Source: Martelella sp. HB161492 (GTDB taxonomy: Bacteria > Pseudomonadota > Alphaproteobacteria > Rhizobiales > Rhizobiaceae). Taken from it: 64,000 bases of DNA. Within the stretch, counting starts at the first letter, position 1. Each line of letters starts with the position of its first letter. The notes beneath the pieces were generated by a model that worked only from the letters and a program-made list of their open reading frames with translations, did not search any database and had not been told where the DNA came from. Made by a program: the position numbers and the translations under genes. Where the stretch lies: positions 1-64,000 of the forward strand of contig NZ_JAATVV010000016.1 in the NCBI RefSeq assembly GCF_013184775.1, written 5' to 3'. Positions 1 through 8,557 of this stretch are shown here, in pieces.

Positions 1-221
1 ATAGACCTACCTAACCAATACCGTCAACGCTATTTCTCCCCTTTTTCCCAAAAATCTCATAACACACTGGTTCTTTTGATCATTTTTCAAATTTTCGATG
101 GATTGCGGTTTCAGGATCGACGCGGCTTTGCCGTCTGCACAGGCAGATGGCAGACATGTAGGGTGCACACAAATTAGGCAGAAACTGCGGGCAAAACCGA
201 CGAATGACCGATGATATGCAT

Positions 222-1079
222 TCAGCAGAGATCTTCCAGGCGGCTGATCTGCCGTCTGACTTCAGCGATAGCCTCGGGCTGCGCCAATGAGGGCGCATGG
301 CCGCAATCGGCAAAGGCGGTAACGTCAGGTCTCGGGCCTTGGGCGCTCATTCTTGCGACGATGTCGGCCGTGAGAAGATCAGATTGCGTGCCCCAGATCA
401 GATGGGTTGGCAATGTGATCCGGCGATAGCGCTCCCAGCTCGTCAATTCGCTGGCCGATGCGGTGAACTGCACCACGATCTCAGGATCATAATGGGTCGT
501 CAGCCTGCCATCGCTGCACCGGCGCAGTGAGGTGCGGGTCATACGCGTCCAGAACGGCGCCGGCGCCGGTCCGAAGGGCAGATAGGCGGTGCGGAACCAG
601 TTTTCGGCCTCGTGCAGATAGGCGAAGACCGGCGCGCTGCCGGCATAGGCGATGATGCGATCGACCGCCGACTGCGGCAGTTCCGGCCCGATGTCGTTGA
701 CCACCAGAAAGGATAGCCGGGCGGCATAGGCGCCGGAGGCGATCCGCATGCCGATCAGCCCGCCCATGGATGTACCGAGCCAGCCGGCACGGGCGATCTG
801 ATAGTGATCCAGCATGCCGATGGCCAGATTGGCGTAGGATTTCAGCGAATAGTCGGTCTCCGGCGCCGGCGCCCAGCTGGACAGGCCACGCCCGATCGTA
901 TCCGGGCAGAGAACGAAATGGTCCTGCGAAAGTGCTGCCGCCAGTTCGTCGAAATCGCGGCCGGTGCGGGCGAGGCCATGCCAGAGCACGATGGCCGGCG
1001 CATCCCGCGCGCCCCATTCGGTGACATGAAGCTCGTGGCGGCCAACGGGCACAAAGGAAAAACGCGGTTGCTGCATCAT
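222..1079 (-). CDS. alpha/beta hydrolase at the end of a LIV-type ABC operon
   Basis: 285-residue alpha/beta-fold hydrolase. The nucleophile elbow GTSMGG puts the serine at residue 104. The early oxyanion motif is HGLARTG (34-40), and the catalytic histidine lies near the C-terminus in DCGHAPS. There is no signal peptide, so it is cytoplasmic. The chosen start (MMQQ) overlaps the livM stop by four bases (ATGA), which indicates translational coupling. A reading frame open further upstream only shadows livM. The family includes enol-lactone, C-C bond and ester hydrolases such as 3-oxoadipate enol-lactonase. Its position last in the importer operon, facing a CoA-transferase/thiolase operon, suggests it opens or cleaves the imported compound before thiolysis. 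The substrate is not determinable from sequence. Confidence 0.85.
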   Translation of the reverse strand: MMQQPRFSFVPVGRHELHVTEWGARDAPAIVLWHGLARTGRDFDELAAALSQDHFVLCPDTIGRGLSSWAPAPETDYSLKSYANLAIGMLDHYQIARAGWLGTSMGGLIGMRIASGAYAARLSFLVVNDIGPELPQSAVDRIIAYAGSAPVFAYLHEAENWFRTAYLPFGPAPAPFWTRMTRTSLRRCSDGRLTTHYDPEIVVQFTASASELTSWERYRRITLPTHLIWGTQSDLLTADIVARMSAQGPRPDVTAFADCGHAPSLAQPEAIAEVRRQISRLEDLC

Positions 1080-2146
1080 CGTTTGCCCTTTTCCATCGCC
1101 GTTCCGGCAATGCCCTTGGGGAAGAAGTAGACGAGGAGAATGAAGAGCAGGCCGAGCCAGAGCAGCCAGCGGTCCGGGTTCATCAGCGCAGCGGCCGGCG
1201 GTATTGGCGCAAGTGCCGTGGCGGCCGCTTCCATGATGTCGCGCAGATAGAACTGGGCCACGACCAAGAGCGCCGCACCGATCACCGCGCCCCACATCGT
1301 CCCCATGCCGCCAATGACGACCATCAGCAGGATATCGACCATGATGGCGAAGGAGAGCGTGGTATCCGGCCCGGTATATTTCAGCCAGACCGCATAGACC
1401 GAGCCGATCAGCGAGGCAGCAACGGCGGAGATCGTGAAGACGAAGGTGCGATAGGCCACCACCCGGTAGCCGATGGCCTCGGCCCGGCCCTCATTCTCGC
1501 GGATCGCCTTCAACACGGTACCAAGCGGAGAGAGCACCAGCCGCAGCATGGCGGCGAAGACGAGGCCTGAAAACACGAAGACGAAATAATAGGCCGCCAG
1601 CTTGCCATTGAGCTTCACGCCGAACAGGCTCACCACCTTGCCATGGGCATCGATGAGGAGCTTGGTCGCCGGTTTGAACAGCGCCGGCGCGGCATAGGTC
1701 ATACCGTCCTCGCCGCCGGTAAATTGCGACATCTGCGAGGCCAGCACCAGCACGACGGAACCGGCAGCAAGGGTGATCATGGCAAAGAAGATCGCCTTGA
1801 CGCGTAAACTCAGCAGGCCGATGGCCGCCGCCACAATCGCCGAGACGACAAGACCTGCCAGAGCGCCAAGGGCCACCTCTGCCCAGCCGGGACCATAATG
1901 CTTGAGTGCGATTGCCACACCATAGGCGCCGAAGCCGAAGAACATGGTGTGGGCAAAGGAGACGATGCCGGTATAGCCGATGAGGAGATCATAGCTTGCC
2001 ACAAGCGCGATGAAGATCAGCACGCGGGCGGCAACTTCGAGCGCGCGCACATCCTGAAACAGAAAGGGCGCGAAGAGCAGGACGGCCCAGATCAGCAGGG
2101 CTGCAATCTTGACGCCGAGCGCGCCATAGGTGATCCGGTTCATCAT
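1076..2146 (-). CDS. livM: LivM-type branched-chain amino acid ABC permease
   Basis: 356-residue inner-membrane permease with about ten hydrophobic segments and the LivM-family signature GYTGIVSFAHTMFFGFGAYG. It pairs with LivH to form the transmembrane channel of a type I importer. The start MMNRITYGAL was chosen because its ATG overlaps the livH stop by four bases. Frames open further upstream run through livH and are not real. A charged loop of about 60 residues in mid-protein (around the FKPATKLL stretch) is typical of LivM proteins. The transported solute need not be a branched-chain amino acid, because LIV-type systems carry many organic acids and amides. Confidence 0.9.
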   Translation of the reverse strand: MMNRITYGALGVKIAALLIWAVLLFAPFLFQDVRALEVAARVLIFIALVASYDLLIGYTGIVSFAHTMFFGFGAYGVAIALKHYGPGWAEVALGALAGLVVSAIVAAAIGLLSLRVKAIFFAMITLAAGSVVLVLASQMSQFTGGEDGMTYAAPALFKPATKLLIDAHGKVVSLFGVKLNGKLAAYYFVFVFSGLVFAAMLRLVLSPLGTVLKAIRENEGRAEAIGYRVVAYRTFVFTISAVAASLIGSVYAVWLKYTGPDTTLSFAIMVDILLMVVIGGMGTMWGAVIGAALLVVAQFYLRDIMEAAATALAPIPPAAALMNPDRWLLWLGLLFILLVYFFPKGIAGTAMEKGKR

Positions 2147-3135
2147 TTGACAGCAGGCCTCAATCCGTTGGGGCGCCACAGCAGGATCGCCGTCATCAGG
2201 ATCATGTTCGACGCCAGCGCCATTTTCGGCGCCAGGAAACCGACATAATTGGTGACGAGCCCGACCGTGATGGCGCCGAGCAGCGTGCCGCCGATGGAAC
2301 CAAGCCCGCCGATGATGACGACGATGAAGACGATGATCATCATCTGGCTGCCAAGGGCCGGCGTGATCAGCGTCTGATAGCCGCCCCACATGGCGCCGCC
2401 GAGTGCTGCCAGTGCCGAGCCGACCATGAAGACGGCAACGAACAGCCGGTCGACGCGAAAGCCGAGCGTCTCGACCATTTCGCGGTTCTCGACACCGGCG
2501 CGGATCAGCAGGCCGATGCGGGTATGGTTCAGCGCCATGTAGAGACCGACGAAGGCGATCAGGCCAAGCAGAAAGGCGAAGACGCGATAGATCTCGATCG
2601 ACACATCACCGATGATCCAGGCGCCCTCGAGAAAATGCGGCCTCGGGACGGCGATCGGCGTGCCGCCCCAGATTGCCAGAATGATCTGCTCCTCGACGAT
2701 CATCGCGCCCATGGTGATGAGGATCTGGCGCAGATGATCACGATAGACCGGCTTGATCACCACGGTTTCGAAGAACCAGCCCGCAGCCAGGCCAAAGGTG
2801 AGGGCCGCGACGAAGGCAAGCGCAAAGGCAAGGCCGGACAGAAACACGCTGTCGGCGCCGAGCCAGCCATTGAGGCCGGCCAGAACACTTGCGGCGATGA
2901 AGGCGCCGAAGGAGATGAAGGCGGCGTGGCCGAAATTCAGCACATCCATCATGCCGAAGACCAGCGACAGGCCGGAGGCCATCAGGAATACCATCATCCC
3001 CATGGCCAGCCCCGCAATCGTGAGCGTCGCGAAGGACGACGGCTGGCCGATCAGCGCGAAGGCAATGACTGCCAGGATAACCGGCAACAGATTGACCCCG
3101 CCAAGCCGTTCGAAGAATTTCATCAGTTCAGACAT
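2143..3135 (-). CDS. livH: LivH-type branched-chain amino acid ABC permease
   Basis: 330-residue polytopic permease. It carries the LivH-type segment GLSLVFGMMDVLNFGHAAFI and the coupling-helix region NREMVETLGF near residues 215-225. It is the second membrane subunit of the importer, partnering LivM, and sits in the inner membrane. It starts 9 bases after the livF stop and its own stop overlaps the livM start, so the operon is read LivG-LivF-LivH-LivM-hydrolase. The length is somewhat above the usual 290-310 residues because of a longer N-terminal segment (SELMKFFERLGG) before the first membrane helix. Confidence 0.9.
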   Translation of the reverse strand: MSELMKFFERLGGVNLLPVILAVIAFALIGQPSSFATLTIAGLAMGMMVFLMASGLSLVFGMMDVLNFGHAAFISFGAFIAASVLAGLNGWLGADSVFLSGLAFALAFVAALTFGLAAGWFFETVVIKPVYRDHLRQILITMGAMIVEEQIILAIWGGTPIAVPRPHFLEGAWIIGDVSIEIYRVFAFLLGLIAFVGLYMALNHTRIGLLIRAGVENREMVETLGFRVDRLFVAVFMVGSALAALGGAMWGGYQTLITPALGSQMMIIVFIVVIIGGLGSIGGTLLGAITVGLVTNYVGFLAPKMALASNMILMTAILLWRPNGLRPAVK

Positions 3136-3144
3136 AGCTTTCCC

Positions 3145-3852
3145 TCAGGCAGAAAGGCTCAAGAGCCGTTCCTGCAGATCCCGGTCGGCGGTGAAATCAG
3201 CCATCGTGCCCTGATGGACGACCTGACCGTCCTCGATCACGGCAACGTTCCGGCCGAGCCGGCGGGCGAAATGGAAGTTCTGCTCGACCAGCAGGATCGG
3301 TGTTGTTGCGGCGACCTCGGCAAAAGCATCGGCCATGGCGTCGATGATCGCCGGCGCCAGCCCCTTGGTCGGCTCGTCGATCAATATCAGCGCGCGCGGC
3401 TCGATAATGGCGCGGGCCACCGCCAGCATCTGCTTCTGTCCGCCCGAAAGCGCGCGCGCCGGTCTGGACCAGAATTTTTCGATGGCCGGGAAGAGTTCGA
3501 AAATGCGGCCAAGACGGGTGTCGTCCGGCACACCCGTTGCCGTTGCCAGCACCAGATTCTCCGCCACGGTGAGACCGCCGAAAATGCCCATATCCTCGGG
3601 CACATAGGCGATGCCGAGCCGGGCGATATCGGCTGTGTGCAGCCCGGTAATGTCGGTCCCACGAAACAGGACCGAGCCGGGTGATGGCTGCCACAGGCCC
3701 ATGATCGAGCGCAGCGTCGTGGTCTTGCCGGCACCATTGCGTCCCAGCAGAACGAAAACGCCCTCCTCCGGCACGGCAAAGGAGACATCATGCAGGACCT
3801 TATACTGGCCGATATCGGTCTTCATGTTCTGAACCGTCAGAAGCGCGCTCAT
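3145..3852 (-). CDS. livF: LivF-type ABC transporter ATP-binding protein
   Basis: 235-residue ATPase of LivF length. Motifs are Walker A GRNGAGKTT (about residue 38), signature LSGGQKQMLAVARA, Walker B ALILIDEPT followed by KGLAP (a LivF hallmark), and H-loop LLVEQNFHFA. It energises the importer from the cytoplasmic face, dimerising with LivG. Its ATG overlaps the livG stop by four bases. All nucleotide-binding motifs look intact. Confidence 0.9.
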   Translation of the reverse strand: MSALLTVQNMKTDIGQYKVLHDVSFAVPEEGVFVLLGRNGAGKTTTLRSIMGLWQPSPGSVLFRGTDITGLHTADIARLGIAYVPEDMGIFGGLTVAENLVLATATGVPDDTRLGRIFELFPAIEKFWSRPARALSGGQKQMLAVARAIIEPRALILIDEPTKGLAPAIIDAMADAFAEVAATTPILLVEQNFHFARRLGRNVAVIEDGQVVHQGTMADFTADRDLQERLLSLSA

Positions 3853-4616
3853 GCCGCCGCCTCCCCGGATTTGCCGAGATAGACATCGCGGACGATCTGG
3901 CTTGCCATCATCTCCGCTGGCGGACCATCGGCCAGAAGCGCGCCGTTATGCAGAACGATGATACGGTCGGCAAGCGCACGCACCACCTCCATCTTGTGCT
4001 CCACCAGCAGCACGGTCTTGGAATGGTCATGCTTGATCTCGGCAATCAGATCGAGCACATCGGGCGCGTGGTCGAGCGACATGCCGGCGGTCGGTTCATC
4101 AAACATGTAGATATCCGGCTCCATGGCCATCAACAGCGCCACTTCCAGCTTGCGCTGATCGCCATGCGGCAGCGAGGCAGCGGGCTTGTGGGCCGCTTCG
4201 GTCAGCCGCACGGCTTCGAGATAGCGTTCGGCCCGTGCATTGATGTCGCGGAAGGAGCCGACGCTTCTGAACATATGCCATCCGGCCCCTTCGCGGGCCT
4301 GCACGGCGAGGCGGATATTTTCCAGCACCGACAATGCCGGAAACAGATTGGTGAGCTGAAAGGCGCGGCCGACACCATGGCGCGCGCGCGCCGAGGGTGA
4401 CAGCCGGGTGATATCGGCGCCGTCCTTCATCACCCGGCCCGACGTCGCTTTCAGCTGGCCGGAAATCAGGTTGAAGAAGGTGGTCTTGCCGGCGCCGTTG
4501 GGGCCGACGATCACGGTCAGCTCGCCGGGCCTGAAAGCGCAGCTCACCTGGTCGACGGCCACATGGCCGCCGAACCGGATCGTCAGATCCTCGGTAACAA
4601 GAGAGGGATGTATCAC
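3849..4616 (-). CDS. livG: LivG-type ABC transporter ATP-binding protein
   Basis: 255-residue ATPase with Walker A GPNGAGKTTF, a diverged signature region at LPHGDQRKLEVALLMAM (the GDQR form common in urea- and LIV-like LivG proteins), Walker B IYMFDEPTAGMS and H-loop VLLVEHKMEVV. The C-terminal extension characteristic of LivG (PAEMMASQIVRDVYLG) is present and helps separate it from LivF. It lies 10 bases downstream of the binding-protein stop in the same transcription unit. The non-canonical signature also occurs in active family members, so loss of function is not implied. Confidence 0.9.
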   Translation of the reverse strand: MIHPSLVTEDLTIRFGGHVAVDQVSCAFRPGELTVIVGPNGAGKTTFFNLISGQLKATSGRVMKDGADITRLSPSARARHGVGRAFQLTNLFPALSVLENIRLAVQAREGAGWHMFRSVGSFRDINARAERYLEAVRLTEAAHKPAASLPHGDQRKLEVALLMAMEPDIYMFDEPTAGMSLDHAPDVLDLIAEIKHDHSKTVLLVEHKMEVVRALADRIIVLHNGALLADGPPAEMMASQIVRDVYLGKSGEAAA

Positions 4617-4626
4617 GAAACTACCG

Positions 4627-5829
4627 TCATTTCTGGTTGTTGCGGCCGATCGGGATATTCATCTCGTCGGGCTGAATGATACGGACCAGTTCGGGAATTG
4701 CCCAGTCGACATTCGGATCAACCTTGATCTTGAAGTGGATCATCGACTGCAGCGCCTGATGGTCTTCCGGACGGAAGGTCATTTCGCCCTTGGGCGTATC
4801 AAAGCTCATGCCTTCCATGGCCGTGATCAGACCTTCGGTATCAAGCGTTTTGGCCGTTTCGATCGCCTTGACCACGGCAAGCGCCGCCGCCATGCCGCCA
4901 GCGGTGAAGAAATCCGGCGGCGTGCCATAGCGCGCCTCATGGGTCTTCACCAGCCAGTCATTGATCGGATTGTCGTAGTCCTCGTAATAGTAATAGACCG
5001 CACCTTCCATGCCGGGCACGCGCTTATACGTCGGCAGCACCGAGAGAATATTGCCGGTGGTCGACAATTCGATGCCATAGCGGTCCGGCTCCATGGCGAG
5101 GATCTTGCCCATCGGGTCACCGCCGCCGGCGACATAGACGAGAATGACTTTGCGGCCCGGCTTGTCTTTCAGCGCGTTGAACATGCGTTCGGTGGCAGCG
5201 GTGAAATCGGTGGTGCCCTGCGGCACATATTCCTCATCAACGACCGTGGCGCCGGAGCCATCCAGTGCAGTCTTGAAGGCGGTGATGCCGTCACGGCCGA
5301 AGGCATAATCTTCCGCCAGCGTTGCGACATAAAGGTTTTCGTCCGGCTTCAGCGCCAGCGCCTGGGCCTGCATGTCCATAGACGAATTGCGCGAGGTCTT
5401 GAACACATAGCGGTTGCTGTCGGGCCCGGTCAGGCTGTCGGCAACGGCCGGCTCGACGATCAGCAGCTTTTCATATTCTTCGGCGACCGGCAGCATGGCC
5501 GCCGTGACACCGGATGATGTTGCCCCGACGGCCAGCAGGACATCGTCATCGCCATAGGCTTCCGCCAGCACTGCGCGGGCAACGTCCGGCTTGAACTGCG
5601 TATCCTTGTGGATGATCTCGATCGGATGGCCATTGATTTCGTTGGTGCCGTTGGTGGCATATTCCAGCCCGAGCTCGAAACCGGTCTCGCTCTGCTTGGA
5701 AAAAGTCTCAAACGTGCTGCCGGAAAGCCCGTGCACCAGGGCGATCTTGATCGGATCACCGGCATGGGCGCCCGTCGCCAGAGCCACGCCAAGAACAAGC
5801 GGCCCGAAGAGCCGCGACAGATTGGTCAT
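4627..5829 (-). CDS. LIV-type periplasmic substrate-binding protein
   Basis: 400-residue periplasmic binding protein of the leucine-binding (type I, Peripla_BP_6) fold. The N-terminus MTNLSRLF is followed by a hydrophobic stretch and a likely cleavage after AHA (about residue 23). The mature domain opens DPIKIALVHGLSG. It is the first gene of the operon and fixes specificity. The start at MTNLSR is preferred over an upstream MEETIM because it gives a normal signal peptide. Binding-site residues cannot be assigned to a known ligand. The neighbouring CoA-transferase and thiolase favour a compound giving a beta-keto acid over a simple amino acid, which is inference. Confidence 0.85.
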   Translation of the reverse strand: MTNLSRLFGPLVLGVALATGAHAGDPIKIALVHGLSGSTFETFSKQSETGFELGLEYATNGTNEINGHPIEIIHKDTQFKPDVARAVLAEAYGDDDVLLAVGATSSGVTAAMLPVAEEYEKLLIVEPAVADSLTGPDSNRYVFKTSRNSSMDMQAQALALKPDENLYVATLAEDYAFGRDGITAFKTALDGSGATVVDEEYVPQGTTDFTAATERMFNALKDKPGRKVILVYVAGGGDPMGKILAMEPDRYGIELSTTGNILSVLPTYKRVPGMEGAVYYYYEDYDNPINDWLVKTHEARYGTPPDFFTAGGMAAALAVVKAIETAKTLDTEGLITAMEGMSFDTPKGEMTFRPEDHQALQSMIHFKIKVDPNVDWAIPELVRIIQPDEMNIPIGRNNQK

Positions 5830-5907
5830 GATTGTCTCCTCCATGAAGGGCAAGCACGACAGTTGTCGGCACGCTTGCCCTGACATATCCTCCGGCGGGA
5901 AGACTAC

Positions 5908-6531
5908 ATGAGACCGGCAGGCTTGGGGAATATTGTGAGAATACGTATTGAGGACGCCTTTCGCGATGGCGACTTTGCCGAACTTGCCTTTACCTATGCG
6001 CCGGTCGGTCTTGTTGTTACCGAAAACCGGGTGATCCGCGACTGCAACCTGACCTTTGCCCGCATGTTCGGCTATGAGCGCGATGCCCTGAAGGAACAGA
6101 CCTTCTCCCTGCTCTATCCATCCGAAGCCGAATTCGTGAATATCCGCGATCGTGGCGTCGAACAGCTGAAACAGGGCAACAGCTACTGGGATGAGCGGAT
6201 CATGGCGAAAAAGGACGGCACGCTGTTCTGGTGCCGGGTACGCGGCCATTCCTTCACACCCGACGAACCGTTGCAGCGCGCGGTCTGGAGCTTTGCCGAC
6301 CTCTCCATCTCCCGCCCCTATCATGCGCTTACCCGGCGCGAGCGTGAGATCGTCTCATTGCTGTCGGAAGGACTGACCAGCAAGGAAATTGCGCAAAGGA
6401 TCGAGCTCTCCCACCGCACGGTCGAGGTCTATCGCGCCCGGATGCTGAAGAAGTTCGGCGTTGCCAATACCAGCGCCCTGCTGCAGGCGCTGGGCGATGC
6501 CGAAGCTGCCCATATCGTCGAACGCGGCTGA
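5908..6531 (+). CDS. PAS-LuxR transcriptional regulator, divergent from the LIV operon
   Basis: 207-residue regulator with an N-terminal PAS domain (about residues 25-130, including RDCNLTFARMFGYERDAL and FWCRVRG) and a C-terminal LuxR-type HTH (about 140-200: LTRREREIVSLLSEGLTSKEIA). It has no receiver domain, so it probably senses a ligand directly through PAS. The ATG has a GGGAAG ribosome-binding site six bases upstream. A GTG at 5935 with GGGGAA before it is an alternative start. It is divergent from the binding-protein gene across 78 bases, so it is the likely local activator. A perfect ten-base palindrome (AATACGTATT, 5940-5949) falls inside its first codons. Confidence 0.85.
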   Translation: MRPAGLGNIVRIRIEDAFRDGDFAELAFTYAPVGLVVTENRVIRDCNLTFARMFGYERDALKEQTFSLLYPSEAEFVNIRDRGVEQLKQGNSYWDERIMAKKDGTLFWCRVRGHSFTPDEPLQRAVWSFADLSISRPYHALTRREREIVSLLSEGLTSKEIAQRIELSHRTVEVYRARMLKKFGVANTSALLQALGDAEAAHIVERG

Positions 6532-6538
6532 ATGAACC

Positions 6539-7102
6539 TCACTGCTCGCTGTTGAGGAACCATGTCAAAAGCTCGGCGCTGTTGGCAAGGCCGAGGGCGC
6601 GGGTCAGTCGCAGCCGGTGCGCTTCAACAGTGCGGGCCGACAGCCCGATCTCGGCAGCGATCGCCGCATTGGTCTTGCCCTGCGAGACCAGCGTCAGGAT
6701 CTGCCGCTGCCGTCCCGTCAGCTTCATCGTGGCACCTGTCACCGGTCGGGTCATCGGTTCGAAACAGTAGAGCGCTGCAGCGAAGGGATCCGTGAGATCA
6801 TAGGAGCGGCCGCGCACCCGGCACCAGAAGCGCTGGCCTGAACTGGCGGCCATGATCCGCTCGTCATAATAGATGGCGTGTTCCGGCAGGTTCACCCGCC
6901 ACATCTCGCCGGTGCGGACGAAATCCTCCAGCCCCGGATAGAGACGCGAGAAACTGCGGTCGATCAGGCTTTCGCGCTCATAGCCGAAAACGGCGGCAAA
7001 TTCGGCGTTGCAATCGCGGATAATGCGATGCGTGGCATAGACCATGGGCACCGGGATATCGGCGAGCGGGAAGCGGTATGGTGCGGTTTGCGGTGTGGCC
7101 AT
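6539..7102 (-). CDS. second PAS-LuxR transcriptional regulator
   Basis: 187-residue regulator with the same architecture as the neighbour at 5908: a PAS domain (about 10-120, with RDCNAEFAAVFGYERESL and FWCRVRG) and a LuxR HTH (about 125-185, LTGRQRQILTLVSQGKTNAAIA). The two share clear similarity and converge tail to tail with only 7 bases between their stops, so they probably arose by duplication. This one faces the CoA-transferase operon across 82 bases, whereas the first faces the transporter. Each may control the operon it faces, or they may act as a heteromeric pair; the sequence cannot decide. Confidence 0.85.
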   Translation of the reverse strand: MATPQTAPYRFPLADIPVPMVYATHRIIRDCNAEFAAVFGYERESLIDRSFSRLYPGLEDFVRTGEMWRVNLPEHAIYYDERIMAASSGQRFWCRVRGRSYDLTDPFAAALYCFEPMTRPVTGATMKLTGRQRQILTLVSQGKTNAAIAAEIGLSARTVEAHRLRLTRALGLANSAELLTWFLNSEQ

Positions 7103-7103
7103 A

Positions 7104-7117
7104 TCGTAGAAATACGA
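7104..7117. promoter_or_regulatory. dyad operator candidate between PAS-LuxR 2 and the CoA-transferase operon
   Basis: Perfect inverted repeat TCGTA-GAAA-TACGA directly next to the regulator start codon, in the short intergenic region between two divergent genes. The TACG core recurs in the palindrome AATACGTATT at the start of the other PAS-LuxR gene. It is a plausible autoregulatory or shared LuxR-family site; binding is inferred only. Confidence 0.4.
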
Positions 7118-7184
7118 CTAACGCCTGACAAATATCAAGCCTATTTTAGTCTTCAGAAACGGTTGGAAACCGGGAGGAGACATC

Positions 7185-7898
7185 ATGAAAAAGCAATTTT
7201 CGTCTGCGGCGGAGGCGCTGGCCGGCGAGATCAGGGACGGCATGGTGATCATGTCGGGCGGCTTCGGCCTGTGCGGTATCCCCGAGGCACTGATCGAGGC
7301 CGTCGAGGCCTCTGGCGCGCGGGATCTGACAGTGATTTCCAATAATGCCGGCGTTGACGGGATCGGCCTTGGCCGGCTGCTGGCGACAAAGCAGATCCGC
7401 AAGATGATCTCGTCCTATGTCGGCGAGAACAAGCTGTTTGCCGAACAGTTTCTCTCCGGCGCGCTGGAGCTGGAATTCAACCCGCAGGGCACGCTGGCGG
7501 AGCGCATCCGCGCCGGTGGCGCCGGTATTCCTGCCTTCTTCACCAAAACGGGTGTCGGAACCATGATTGCCGAGGGCAAGGAAGTCCGGACATTTGACGG
7601 CGAAGACTATCTGATGGAGCGCTCGCTGTTTGCCGATATCGCACTGGTCCATGCCTATAAGGGCGATAGCGAAGGCAATCTTGTCTACCGCAAGACCGCG
7701 CGCAACTTCAATCCGATGATGGCAACCGCGGCGAAGCTGACAGTGGCGGAGGTCGAGCATCTGGTGCCCGCCGGCACCATCGATCCCGACCATATCCACA
7801 CGCCCGGCATTTTCGTCTCGCGTATCGTCGAGGTGCCGAACCCGAAGAAGCATATCGAGCAGCGCACCACCCGCAGCCGCACCGAGGAGGCAGTCTGA
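7185..7898 (+). CDS. 3-oxoacid CoA-transferase subunit A
   Basis: 237-residue alpha subunit of a family I CoA-transferase (SCOT, AtoD or PcaI type). The glycine-rich opening MVIMSGGFGLCGIPEALIEA and GAGIPAFFTKTGVGT are family hallmarks. With subunit B it moves CoA from succinyl-CoA or acetyl-CoA to a 3-oxo acid in the cytoplasm. A GGGAGG ribosome-binding site stands just upstream. The stop overlaps the subunit B start by one base, so the two subunits are made in stoichiometric amounts. Acetoacetate and 3-oxoadipate are both possible substrates; sequence motifs do not separate them. Confidence 0.9.
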   Translation: MKKQFSSAAEALAGEIRDGMVIMSGGFGLCGIPEALIEAVEASGARDLTVISNNAGVDGIGLGRLLATKQIRKMISSYVGENKLFAEQFLSGALELEFNPQGTLAERIRAGGAGIPAFFTKTGVGTMIAEGKEVRTFDGEDYLMERSLFADIALVHAYKGDSEGNLVYRKTARNFNPMMATAAKLTVAEVEHLVPAGTIDPDHIHTPGIFVSRIVEVPNPKKHIEQRTTRSRTEEAV

Positions 7899-8557
7899 TG
7901 GCCTGGACACGTGAACAGATGGCGGCCCGCGCGGCGCGTGAACTGCAGGATGGCTTCTATGTCAATCTCGGCATCGGCATTCCGACGCTGGTGGCCAATT
8001 ACATTCCCGAGGGCATGGATGTCCGCCTGCAGAGCGAGAACGGCATGATGGCCATGGGCCCCTTCCCCTTCGAGGGCGAGGAAGATGCCGACCTGATCAA
8101 TGCCGGCAAGCAGACGGTGACGGCGCTGCCGGAGACAAGCTATTTTTCCAGTGCCGACAGTTTCGCCATGATCCGCGGCGGCCATATCGATCTGTCGATC
8201 CTCGGTGCCATGCAGGTGGCGCAAAATGGCGACCTCGCCAACTGGATGATCCCCGGCAAGATGGTCAAGGGCATGGGCGGAGCGATGGACCTCGTCGCCG
8301 GCGTCAAGCGTGTCGTCGTCGTCATGGAGCATGAGGCCAAGGGCAAATCGAAACTGCTGAAACAGTGCGATCTGCCCTTGACCGGCAGCCGCGTCACCGA
8401 TCTCATCATCACCGATCTCGGCGTCTTCACCGTCGCCCGCCATGGACCGGCAAAACTGACGCTGATCGAGCTTGCCGATGGGGTGAGCCTTGAAGAAATC
8501 AGGGCGAAGACCGAAGCCGATTTCGATGTCGCTCTGACGGCGGGAGAACTGGCATGA
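7898..8557 (+). CDS. 3-oxoacid CoA-transferase subunit B
   Basis: 219-residue beta subunit carrying the catalytic glutamate in SENGMMAMGP (E47) and the family segments NLGIGIPTLVANYIP and GGHIDLSILGAMQV. It completes the heteromeric CoA-transferase with the upstream subunit. Its stop overlaps the thiolase start by four bases, so all three enzymes are one translationally coupled unit. Length and motifs are normal. Confidence 0.9.
   Translation: MAWTREQMAARAARELQDGFYVNLGIGIPTLVANYIPEGMDVRLQSENGMMAMGPFPFEGEEDADLINAGKQTVTALPETSYFSSADSFAMIRGGHIDLSILGAMQVAQNGDLANWMIPGKMVKGMGGAMDLVAGVKRVVVVMEHEAKGKSKLLKQCDLPLTGSRVTDLIITDLGVFTVARHGPAKLTLIELADGVSLEEIRAKTEADFDVALTAGELA

Noticed and set aside
130-151. 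Hairpin GCCGTCTGC/GCAGATGGC near the left edge
   Set aside because: It has a mismatch and no T-run. The region 1-221 otherwise shows no gene or site that could be supported.
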